Below, in pieces: positions 47,666-58,236 of a stretch of DNA of 64,000 bases (the stretch's first letter is position 1; every line of letters starts with the position of its first letter). The position numbers were made by a program, and so were the translations under genes. The stretch is from Phaseolus vulgaris. Taxonomy: Eukaryota > Streptophyta > Magnoliopsida > Fabales > Fabaceae. The notes under the pieces are model-generated. The model was not told the DNA's origin and ran no database searches. It saw only the letters and a list, made by a program, of their open reading frames with translations. The stretch covers positions 44,920,672 to 44,984,671 of the forward strand of contig NC_023759.2 in assembly GCF_000499845.2 (NCBI RefSeq), written 5' to 3'.

Positions 47666-48544
47666 TCTATATATAAAGGGGATTCCCCTCTTAACTTAAC
47701 TGTTCTTAAATTTTTTTTTTCTATTTTATCTTTATATTAATATTTAATTTTATTATTGTATTATGGTCATTGTGTCATTTCTTATTCCCCTCTTAAGTAC
47801 TCTTAATTTTTTTTTTCCATTTTATCCTTACTTAATAATTTATTGTATTAATTTATTTTGGTTATTTGGACATTTTATAATTTCAAAAACTAATAAAATA
47901 ATTTTTTAATTTTTTAATTTATTTTATTTGTTATTATTTAACTGGAGAGTGGAAAGAGTGGAGAGATGGATTAGTTACTTTTCTGTTTTAAAGATCTTCT
48001 TCTCTATTAAATAAAAAATTAAAGATATTTGTAATATTTTGTGGACCACGTAGGAGAGTGGAGATTTGGTACGCAATGTATTAAATAAATTTTAACTATT
48101 ACCAAATACATATATTTTTACCCATAATTAATAAAATATTAAAAATTATAAAAAAATATAAAACTCAAATTCTATTTAATTATTTTCTATCTTGAGTGAC
48201 GGTTTTGAATTCAACATAATGATGATGATGATAATGTCATTTTAAATTTAGAAAATTCATTCATTCTCTTTACCATATGTAACTTTTAATTACCGTTCTC
48301 CACTATTTTATTAAGCTACTCTTTAACTTCTCATTTTAATGTTATTAAGAGAAATTGTTTTTGAAGAATAAAAAATTACTAAAGAAAAAGAAATAAAAAA
48401 TGCAAATACACACTACTCTTTAACTATATACTCTTTAACTTCTAATTTTAATGTTATTAAGAGAAATTGATTTTAAAAAATAAAAAAATTATCAAAGAAA
48501 AAAAATAAAAAATGCGGATACACAGGTGTCTGTGTTCCCGCTAG
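47666..48544 (+). mobile_element. Probable nonautonomous Helitron
   Basis: The 5' end is TCTATATATAAAGGGGATTC (47666 on, or 47660 if the first TC is the terminus). The 3' end is a hairpin ACACAG-GTGT-CTGTGT (48520-48535), then TCCCG and CTAG (48541-48544). These are the hallmarks of Helitrons: TC at the start, a hairpin a few bases before CTRR, and insertion between A and T with no duplication. Here A precedes the start and T follows the end. About 880 bp with no helicase coding. Internal duplications include two units of about 95-100 bp near the 3' end and a repeated CCCCTCTTAA motif. Confidence 0.62.
48318..48524 (+). repeat. Imperfect tandem duplication inside the Helitron
   Basis: Two units starting CTCTTTAACTTCT at about 48,318 and 48,431 share TTTTAATGTTATTAAGAGAA and end in AAAAAATGC(A/G)(A/G)ATACACA. 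Only the second is followed by the terminal hairpin and CTAG. Confidence 0.75.
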
Positions 48545-48785
48545 TATGTTATAGTCTCGTTATTTATGAGAAGATATAATTCCTAACATTATTTTCTTAT
48601 TATATAAAAATTAAATAAAATAATAAAATTTATTTTTGTATTCATTAAATATTAATAAAAATCTAAATTGATCCTACAGCATTATATTTTATTTACGAAT
48701 CTTTTAAATTTTGGGCCAACATTTATAATTATTTTGCCTGTTCAGTATAAAGACCTGGGCCTCGCCCTCCTCTGTAATCCGCTAA

Positions 48786-48823
48786 GGCTGTTTCTTTCTG
48801 CACCTCCACAGGAAGAAACAGTC
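48786..48823. mobile_element. 38-bp remnant: two MITE termini fused
   Basis: GGCTGTTTCTTTCTGCACC then TCCA (left terminus of the MITE family) runs straight into CAGGAAGAAACAGTC (right terminus). The interior is gone. Flanking TCCGCTAA (48778-48785) and TCCACCAA (48824-48831) agree at six of eight positions and may be a worn target duplication. Confidence 0.6.
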
Positions 48824-48837
48824 TCCACCAATTGTGC

Positions 48838-49188
48838 GTGTTTCTTCCTATCAACTTCTCGTGCACCGCATAATTTTGAAAAAGACTATTTTACTCTCTA
48901 TTTTAAATGACTTTCAGATTATTTTTTTCAAAAAAATTTCTGGAACATTCCTTTTTAGAATTTATAAATATATTTCAGAAAACATTTTCTGGAAATGAAC
49001 AAAAAAATTTAAAAAATATTTTTCAGAAAAGGATTTCTTGAATACACTTTATGGAACTTTATAATACATTATAGAATGTGTTTTTTAGAATAATTTTTCT
49101 TAAATATATTTTGGATAAAAGTTTTTCAGAATTAGAGTGAATGTGATATTTGATCATTTTACTTATGAGATGTAGGAAGAAATACCGG
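48838..49188. mobile_element. MITE copy C, related subfamily
   Basis: About 351 bp, flanked by a perfect 10-bp direct repeat CCAATTGTGC (48828-48837, 49189-49198). The left end GTGTTTCTTCCTA and the right end TAGGAAGAAATAC are inverted relatives. The interior carries a series of TTTCTGGAA/TTCAGAAAA and TTTTTAGAAT motifs in place of the GGATTATRTAATCC palindromes of copies A and B. It is inserted five bases beyond the 38-bp remnant. Confidence 0.68.
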
Positions 49189-49670
49189 CCAATTGTGCAG
49201 TAATTTTCATCTCAAGACCAAAAAAGATAGAGAGTAACAAGAAAAATGCTATTTGCACTCTAATTTTACTGCTACACTCCCCTTTTTTATTATTTTAAAA
49301 AAACTAGATATTACACACCCTTTCTTCAATTTACACAATGGTTACTGTTTCAGTCTCTGAAATTGGATCCAATATGCGTATGTTCTTTTCCATATATGAC
49401 TTTAACCCTTTTCTATTTTTCCCAATCTACATTTCTTTTTTTATTGATCATGAAATGATTTTGCAAGTAACATCTACTTTTCTCTTAATACACATTACAA
49501 ACTATCCTCCATTCTCTGAAAAAAAAATGTTGCCCATTTTGAAATTACGAACCACAATGCAGTGCTTGAAAAGGATGCAAATACTACGGTTCTGATCATG
49601 TAACCATTTTCAAATTTCTCAACCCGAAAATAGTAATAACTATTCGTTTTTGTATATCTCATTAAAAAAA

Positions 49671-50962
49671 TATATATTTTATTAATCAATAATTGTTGCA
49701 GACTTACATTATTGAGTGTTATATTTATAAGGCACATAAAAAGATAAAAGATAAAAAAAAAAAAAAAACTAATAGTGATAGAGTAGTTACGACCACCGAT
49801 AGAGCTGTTACAACCGATAAAGCAGTTCCAACAGAATCGATAGAGCAGTTACAATAGATAAAATATTATATGAGATCATTTTTATCATCTAATAGCGCTG
49901 AAACATGTATATCTTTCATGAGGATGCAAAAGTTTGGTCAACATATCAACCACTAGATTAAAGGAAGAAACTTGAATTAAATGAATGAGACCTTTGTGGA
50001 ATTCTTTGTAGACTGCTTTTTAGACTTCCATGAAATTAAAGAGTTTCCCATAAACACACAATAACCAGTTATAAACCTTCTAGAATCCATGCAAGTTCCG
50101 CAATCTGAATCAGAAAAAAACTTTGATAACAATTTTACTATTACTAGAAAAGAATAGACCAAAACCAAGACATCCTTTCAAATATCGTAATACACAACGA
50201 GATGCTGTCATATGAGGTTCTTGTGGATTTGAAATAAACTGACTGAGTTTATGAGCTGCAAAACTGATATCAGGCCTAGTGTGAGTAAATTTCCTAAAGA
50301 TTATTGCCAACCAACATAATGTTATCAAAATATATCAACAGGGTGAAGGAATGATTGTTTGTGCGAATAAATAAAGAATGATTAACTGTACTTTGAACAT
50401 AACCAAGTTGTATTACAAAGTTAGTTTTGAGTTTCATTGTCGACTCTCCTGCTTTAGTTCATATAAAGATTTTGTAAGTTTACAAACTTGTGTGGGATGA
50501 GAAAGAGTAAGGCCTGCGAGAAGAGTCATGTAAATTTCTTCACCAAGATCGTCATGAAGAAAAACATTATTCACATCTAAATGATGAAGAATTCATCCCT
50601 TAACACTTGCTAAAGACAAAATAAATCGAATTGTGGTAATTTTAACTACCATAGAGAAAGTCTCAATATCTTTGGCAACCAAAGGAGCCTTGTACCTACC
50701 TATCAATGATATCTTTTGGTTTATGCTTAGCCGAGAGCAAGATACCATATTAATTTTGTATATCTTATATAGAGAAAGAAGGGAAATGAAAAAAGAAAAT
50801 GATATATTTTATTAATAAAAAATTATTGCACACTTACGAGTGTTATATTTATATAGCACATAAAAAAGATAAAAAATAAAAAATAAAAATAATTGATACT
50901 AAAACAGTATGTTACAACTTAAAATCTAAAATATTATACGACATATTTTTATCATCTAATAA
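49671..50962 (-). mobile_element. Internally deleted Ty1/copia retrotransposon with two LTRs
   Basis: Direct repeats at 49671-49894 and 50801-50962 share ATATATTTTATTAAT, GAGTGTTATATTTATA and GCACATAAAAA...GATAAAA and end TTTTTATCATCTAATA. Between them, on the minus strand, are remnants of copia reverse transcriptase and RNase H. The left LTR holds four near-copies of GATAGAGCAGTTAC missing from the right one. The gag, protease and integrase regions are absent, so the element cannot move on its own. No target duplication was identified, and the LTR borders are within a few bases. Confidence 0.72.
49977..50745 (-). pseudogene. Copia pol fragment (RT and RNase H), broken
   Basis: Translated on the minus strand in several frames, it shows pieces in the order of copia pol: a reverse-transcriptase start (KAPLVAKDIETFS), [40 protein letters not shown], then the RNase H approach THTRPDISFAAHKLSQFISN with [19 protein letters not shown], and [20 protein letters not shown]. 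At least two frameshifts and stop codons separate the pieces, and the catalytic YVDD region has degenerated to about LIYFDN. It is non-functional. Confidence 0.82.
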
Positions 50963-51029
50963 TAACAAAAAATATAAACACAGTAAAATTAAATTATTTT
51001 AGAGAAGTTGAGTACATTAACTAAATATA

Positions 51030-51135
51030 AGATAGTATATAAGTAACTCCAAATTTTATATTATAAGTTAATTTTATAGTGATTACTTAAATTTAAAATC
51101 TAATTCCTTAATATAATATTAGAGTTTGATTGTAG
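51030..51135 (+). mobile_element. TRIM LTR fragment
   Basis: TAGTATATAAGTAACTCCAA followed by a decayed LTR body, and then AATATTAGAGTTTGA at the place of the primer site TGGTATCAGAGTC. It is one LTR-sized piece of the family at 18070. The second LTR is not seen. Confidence 0.45.
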
Positions 51136-52257
51136 GAGGAAGTGAAATGGGCACGGGAGTGATCATATCATAGGGGTGGTGAAGACAAAGGTGAGCGTAC
51201 AATTTGGGTATTTTTGAAAAATAAAATAAAAGGAGAGTGTTAATAAAATAAGGGAGTATATATAGTAATAACCAATGAATAAACAAGTTAATATAATGAT
51301 AAGTATTTCTACCTGCATCCTAATTTTTTTTAACATTCGTCATTTATTTTTAACTCTTTATTTGCTTCAAGGTAATTACGATATACCGTATACGACGATA
51401 GAAGAGTGCAAATTTGGCTTTTCTATTTCGAAATACACTTCATTAGAGCAAATAATACATTATTTAATACACAATATTTTAACCAAAGCATTAGTACATA
51501 ATTATGTTAAATATTTAGATGATTTTTTTATCGTTCATAATCATTCATCCAATTTAAATAATTTTAACTTTTATCAAAGATAACTATGATGTCTTAAAAA
51601 AATCAACTATATATATAAAACTATTTTCTAATATTACATACAGTAAAATTACTAACTTGAATAATACCTATTTTAAAACGTCTAAAAAAGTTTTTAATTA
51701 ACTATCTAACATTATAATTAAAAAAGTTTTTACATAATAATTACTTAATGTTATAGGGTTTCAGGATTTTTTTAAACTTTAAACTTTTACATTTGTAACT
51801 TATCATGGACAGATAAAGATTTGTTAATATATTATAATTATCATTTAAAGATTTCTCCCATATAATTTTAGCTAGAAAAGTAAAAAAAATCAATTGGAAA
51901 ATTACAAAGTTCAAATAATTCACCAACATATAATAACGTTATATATATGAAGGATATAGTTGAAAATTTACTATAGTTTGGAGTTTATTTATTCAACTGT
52001 TTAGATTCGTAATTAAATCATAATGAAACAAATATATGTTTAAACCAAAAGTATAATCTATTTATGGTGAAATCAAATCTATAATTTAATCTATAGATAA
52101 ATTATTGGATACGATAATTTTAGGGTGAGAATAATGTAGAGAAAATATAATGATAGGAATTGTAAAATTGAAAAGGAGTGAACAGATTTGACTTTGACCA
52201 GAGTGCACAAAATCTTACAATGTGATGAGAAACATGGAAGAGATACCCACCGATCTC
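51136..52257. other. Intergenic, AT-rich
   Basis: No gene was recognised. The short frames at 51,275-51,929 are AT-driven and without family resemblance. Confidence 0.4.
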
Positions 52258-52358
52258 TGACACGTCATGATCAATCACGTGAGGGTTGATGGGTGTAGCG
52301 GTGGCTGTGGAAGTGTTCACAGGGTATTATTTGTATAAGTGTGAGTCACTCACACGTG
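52258..52358 (+). promoter_or_regulatory. ACGT-core (G-box/ABRE-like) cluster upstream of the F-box gene
   Basis: Three ACGT cores lie 140-240 bp before the start codon: GACACGTCATG (from 52259), TCACGTGAGG with a G-box CACGTG at 52276-52281, and ACACGTGT at 52352-52359. bZIP or bHLH factors bind such sites, so light or abscisic-acid response is possible. Motif evidence only. Confidence 0.4.
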
Positions 52359-52500
52359 TTGTTCATGTGCTCTTAACCTTTTTTGTGCAGTTGTGGAGTG
52401 TAGCAAGCAACTTCATCCTCTCTTTCTCTCTCTGTCTGGAACGCAAAATTCTCCTTTCTCTCTCTAAAACGCAACTTCGTTAGCCAATTGGCTTCGAAAA

Positions 52501-54524
52501 ATGTCGGGGAAGAGAAAGAGGAAGTTGAAATTGTAAGTTCTGTTCATCCTTAGTCCCAATTTGAACTTCGCAACTCTGTGTATTTCTCTATTATTATTAT
52601 TATTATTTTATTAATTTGCGTAGTTTATAGGGACATGAGGCATTCCCCACGGTTTCAATGCCGGATCAGTACGGATTTGCAGGATATGTCGGTTTTTCTT
52701 TAGTTCCTTTTTTACTATTGAGTTTGAATTTCGCAAAAAAGAAAGTTGTTTGGCCCTAATTTACTTGGTTCGTAATTGAGAATGTTTTCTAGGGTTTGTG
52801 GATCGGATCAGTATTTGATTTAGACGATTGAGGTGAAGAATGGGTTGACCTAATTTCAGTAGCTGAGATTGTAACTTTTAGGTTGTCTGCATGCTGTTTT
52901 TGGATCCTCAGTTATCTAGAATGCTATTGTACTGACTTTTAAGTGATAGTTGCTACTTGTATGTTTTCTTATTTCCAATTTGATGGAATTTTCTTGTTTC
53001 ATCTACACTTTTGCCTGTATCTGAAGTTTATTATTGATCTGCTGTCCTTTCTCTCGGAGCTGTAATTGGTCATGACTGGGTTGATGGTTGTGGAATGCTC
53101 CTGTAGATCGTTAATGGTGGCAGTATGATATATTTTATACCCTCAAATTTATGTACCTAAGACATTTACAAGTTTTGATAAAAGATACAAGTTGGTTGAA
53201 TGTCTATGCCATTGTTCTGTTTAAATATTTTTTCTGTTCTTTATTTGAGATTTCCCTAAACTGCTAGAAGATAGATTGAATTACATCTTTGTTGGGATGA
53301 AAAACTGTTTCTACTCACAAAATCTTGCCTCTTTATTTTTATTTGCTTCTTGTTGCATCATCAGTTTTTTGTTGGATTTTGTTTCACTTTTATCTTGCAT
53401 GCTTATGCTAATCCTTTATATTCAGGCTAAGCGACACAATCACAGATAATAGAAGAGCAGTTGATGAGGGGAAAAGTGAAAATTTGGAGCTGCAATCCTG
53501 GGCTGATCTCCCTGCTGAACTCTTAGAATTAATCTTGTCCCGATTGATCCTTGCTGATAACATCCGTGCTTCTTCTGTTTGCAAGAGATGGCATTCTGTT
53601 GCTAGTGATGTCCGTATAGTAAGCCAATCACCATGGCTTATGTATTTTCCAAAATTTGGTGACTGTTATGAATTCTATGATCCTGTGCAGCGTAAGACCT
53701 ACACCCTTGAGTTGCCAGAGTTGAATGGATCCAGAGTTTGTTATACAAAAGATGGTTGGTTATTGCTATACCGTCCCAGAACTCACCGAGTATTCTTCTT
53801 TAATCCCTTCACTCGGGAGCTGATAAAACTGCCAAGATTTGAGATGACATACCAGATTGTGGCCTTCTCTTGTGCTCCAACATCACCTGACTGTGTTCTG
53901 TTTACTGTTAAGCATGTTAGTCCTACTGTTGTAGCTATTAGCACTTGTTATCCTGGGGCAACAGAATGGACCACTATCAATCACCCAAACCGCTTGCCCT
54001 TTGTCAGTAGCATTTGGAATAAGCTTGTCTTTTGTAATGGGTTATTTTATTGTTTGAGCCTCACAGGTTGGCTTGGGGTGTTTGACCCAGTTGAATGTAT
54101 TTGGAATGTTCTGGCAGTACCTCCACCTAAATGCCCAGAGAATTTTTTTGCCAAAAACTGGTGGAAGGGTAAATTTATGACAGAGCATGGAGGAGATATA
54201 TTAGTAATTTATACATGCTGTAGTGAAAACCCCATTATTTTTAAGTTAGATCAGACATTAATGAAATGGGAAGAGATGAGAACTCTAGATGGAGTTACTC
54301 TTTTTGCTAGTTTTTTGTCATCTCATTCCAGGACTGACCTAATTGGAATAATGAGGAACAATGTCTACTTCTCTAAAGTTCGTTTCTATGGAAAGCGTTG
54401 CATATCATTCTCTCTTGATGACTATAGATACTATCCCCGTAAACAGTGTCATGACTGGGGAGAACAAGACCCTTTTGAGAACATCTGGATTGAACCACCA
54501 AAGGACTTTTCTGTTTGCATGTGA
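52501..54524 (+). CDS. F-box protein with DUF295 C-terminal domain
   Basis: This is a substrate-recognition subunit of SCF ubiquitin ligases. Two exons: 52501-52532 and 53426-54524 (TGA), with a 893-bp GT/AG intron. The spliced frame is continuous and gives 376 residues starting MSGKRKRKLKLLSDTITDNR. The F-box occupies about residues 35-71 (WADLPAELLELILSRLILAD, NIRASSVCKRWHSVASD). The rest has the blade motifs of DUF295/kelch-like F-box proteins (YEFYDPVQRKTYTLELPEL, TKDGWLLLYRPRTHRVFFFN, VFDPVECIWNVLAVPPPKCP) and ends PFENIWIEPPKDFSVCM. It resembles Arabidopsis At1g57790. The lysine/arginine-rich MSGKRKRK start is supported by frame and by the intron donor GTAAGT. No ATG is available in exon 2 before the F-box, since that frame offers only a TTG. 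The target protein is unknown. Confidence 0.9.
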
Positions 54525-57500
54525 AGAATTTTAGTGAAACAAGTAAGCATTTACAAAGTCCGTATTGTGTAGAGAATGTTTTTCTACTTCGTTTTATCAC
54601 CCAAGGCTTTAACCGTGTATAACTGTTGAATCTGTGCTTTTGTAGCTAGCATAATGAGACATTTATGGAGCAACTAGTTTATGCTTTTCTAATTAATGCA
54701 TGTAAATTTGAAGTTTTCTTTAATGTTCTTAATCTTGATTGTTTATCAATGCTTGCCCCTTAAAAATTAATCCTGGCTGCATGCATTTTTATCAGTGTAA
54801 GTTATATGCAAATCTTAACTGGATTCCAGTGGTTACATGTCCACTACTAGCATCTCCATTTTTGGATCTTATGCATTGAATGACTGTAAGCAAATTTGAA
54901 AATTTTCTGCTTTAGGTGTCATGTTGTCATATGGTATGATTACAGTCGAATGTTCTTGATCATTGGCTATGGAAATTTGAAAGGATAAAAGTTACAGGTA
55001 AAACTGCAAAACATAATTGTGTGCCTGCATTGTATTTTAAAGGCACTTTGTTTAATGTTGGAATGGCAGAAGGAACCAAGTTAAGTCACGTGTACTGTAT
55101 ACTAGATTTTATAATTCATATTTTTAAAAATTTCAATACTAATTTAATATATTTCTCTTATTTTCATTCAGCTTCAAATTTTGTGAAACTCTTTGTAAAA
55201 GTTGGGTAGTTAATATTATCAAATTGTGAGTTTTGTATTGCCTTGTTACCTTCTCATCTAGTTAGAGCCAACATATAATTAAAGTTGACTGGCTTAGACA
55301 ACCTATTACTAAGTGCATCAACTGGCATCCATGTTTTTCTTAATTCAGTTTGATGGTGAAATTATACACCTGCATTTCTCAAAATATTAAGAACATACTT
55401 GGCAAGCCTTGTCTAGGCAAGGGCCAGTGTGTGCTGAAGTGGTCTGTGATTGGGAATTCAGTTGTTGCAGGGTTCTGTAGCAACTAGTAACCTCAGGATT
55501 TATTTTCTTTCTTGGGTGGTTAAACTGATTGGACCAATCTGTTGATTGATCAAATATATCTTGTTTTCAAATGAAGTATGGGAAGATCAAACTTTCTGTT
55601 TCAAATTGAAATATTTTATTAGATTATAGATTACTTCTCCTATACCTTACTATGTGTGGAGTTTTCGCTCTCCCTCTTTTGCTTTACAGTTTGCTCCTTC
55701 TGTATGTCGACATTTCCTGACATGATGTGTATGTTTGTATGCAGCATTTTGATTCAACGTCAATTCCCAATGCAGAACATGTGAATATTCGGAAGCATGC
55801 CCTGTTTTCAGGCTGCATGTAGGAGGCTAATGTATGTGTACAACTGAAGTTATATGTGAAGGAAGGGACCCCTGTGAGAGGGAAAGGAAAAGACATGCCT
55901 CCTTGGTTATCGTCTTTGCAGATCCTGGAACATTAAGATTTTTTTGGCTCAGCACAGCAGAAGACGTTAGAGTTTATGCTAATCTAGTGATTTATTAATT
56001 ATTATTTCGGGCATGATCAGTAGTTTATTATATCTGAAGGAATGGACATCTCCAAGAGGGAAGCGAAAAAGACGTGCCCCCTTTTGTTCATTTTGTCTCT
56101 GTTGATCCTCGACTATTAAGAATTTTTGCCCCCAACACAGTTCTTATGCAGAAAATTAGTTTTATATTAATAAAGACATTTTTTAGTATTTTGGGCATGA
56201 TTCACAGCTTCTTTTTACAATGGCTATTAATCTTAGTTTAGTTTGTCTACTAATTCAGTTTTACCTATATTTGTTAAGTGGAAGGAATCATATTAGTGCA
56301 CTCTCAATCATGGTAGTAGAATCGGGATACAAGTAGCGAATAGTTTATGTTTATTTTTTTTATTTACTCATTTTTTAAAATTCACGTTGATTTACACAAT
56401 ACGAAATCGTTTTGTGATTCGTATCGTGGAGGGTGAAATCGTATCCGTTATCGTGAATCGGAAGATGGGGGCAATACGTTTCAGTTCTGCTTTTGGAAGT
56501 TGGGAGCGTCTTTAGTGTTTGCAAGTGTAATTTGTTTCATAGAAATCATGTAGTATGCATGATTTCTCTTGGATACAAGAAAAGCCACAACTAATAAAAA
56601 ATAGTGTGTGAGCCCTTTGAAATTGAACACGAAAAGTTACTTGCCACATCTCCCTTCAGGCAAACTTCAATAAAAGTGTACTATTATTAGATTTGAACTC
56701 TATGGGAACGAAGAGATCTAATAGAATAAAGTGAATTTAAATCATAAGCAACAGAATAAAGTCGAGTAACATAAAAAAAAGAGTAAAACACAACAAAAAT
56801 AATATACAAACCTATTACTTTAAAATTTTTAAATTAGAGTTAATTTCATAATCTCTTATATAAAATGGATTCACTCCTCAAAAGACCTAACAATAAATTG
56901 AAAATTTAAACCATATAAATTAATAGTGAAAATATATTAATTTATTATTGGTATAATTGTAAATATATATTTATCTGCTCGGTATGAATTGCATGATTTG
57001 CCTCACGTTATTTTATGTTAATTTTATTCCTTTATTTTTAAAATCAAACAAATTCAATCTTACATTCGTTTTTATATTTTAAAGTTACCAAATTCTTATT
57101 TCTGCTGGATATTTACAACTTCAACTAATTATATTATGTTAAACCTTTTCTACAAAAAGCTCATCTGCTAAAATATTAAACTTTTATTTAAAATGAAAAA
57201 TATCTGAATTTCTCTCTTCAAACTCCAATCTCACCTTTTTGAAGTCGTTTCCATTTAAGAAAGTAAAATTTCAAAACTGTAAATAGAAAGAATAAAGATT
57301 AAACCCAAAACGAATTATTGTACAAATAGGAAATAGCTAAGAAATGAAAAATATTCCTAATAAAAAAAACTGAGATCACTTAAAAAAGTATAAATTGTGA
57401 ATTGCCTAATCCGTAAATCCTAAAAAGATTATATTAGAATGATACATTGCAAACTTTCTCGAGTCGAGTCCCGTGTTCATGTTCTGTTAATTTTGGAATA

Positions 57501-58236
57501 TCCGCAACTGAAATGGAGTATATAAAAATGGTATCATTCGTCCTTTTTTTTTTTTGGAAGGAGTTATTAAACTCCTTGAATTGACAGTAGATAAATTATA
57601 CTTCTAAAGATAAAATATTGCTTACAGTCTAATGTTACAGATAACTTCGTTCTAAAATTCTATTTCTTCTACAACCACGGTTAGAATCACGAATAAATAC
57701 ATAGAAACCACAAGCTAAACATTTGAAACACCTACTTCATAAATTTTCATGAATCTAGTAATATTTATCATGTCCTTCAGATCACTGTTGTCTATTTAAG
57801 AATTTGAACTCAAAATTGATGGACAATAAATAAAATTATATGAAAACCTGCTGTAAATGCCTTAAAAAATTTGTAGTACTGGTACAAAAATTGCAACTTC
57901 ATTCACAGCTGCGTCCTATAATCAGTTGGGCTCTGTGCATAGAGTCGTCAAGAATTTAAGCCTCAGGTGCAAGACAGAATAGCATATCAGAAAATTCCCG
58001 TTTCATAAACTGTCCATCATTCAGAGATAAACGAAGAAAATGCAAGTCATTATAACTATGTATTTCAACAAATATACATGAATCGAATTGCAAGTCCATC
58101 ATTTAGTAGGGATGATACATGCTGGATTTTTTCTCCAGAATTTATTTGTTCAGCCACAAAACTAATTCAGAATTGACGGAGGTAAAACACTAACAAGTAG
58201 GAACAAACCTCAATTTCCTAGCTCCTTAAAGTTCAT
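54525..58236. other. 3' flank of the F-box gene, intergenic
   Basis: Probably 3' UTR for some hundreds of bases, then intergenic. It contains the tandem repeat at 55,851-56,207. The part beyond about 57,880 is probably the 3' UTR of the leftward LIF2-like gene. No other gene was recognised. Confidence 0.4.
55851..56207 (+). repeat. Imperfect tandem duplication, about 175 bp per unit
   Basis: Unit 1 (about 55851-56023) and unit 2 (about 56030-56207) share, in order, TATATSTGAAGGAA, AGAGGGAARSGAAAA, AGACRTGCC, GATCCT with ATTAAGA, CAACACAG/CAGCACAG, and a terminal GGGCATGAT. Divergence is considerable, so the duplication is old. Function unknown. Confidence 0.75.
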
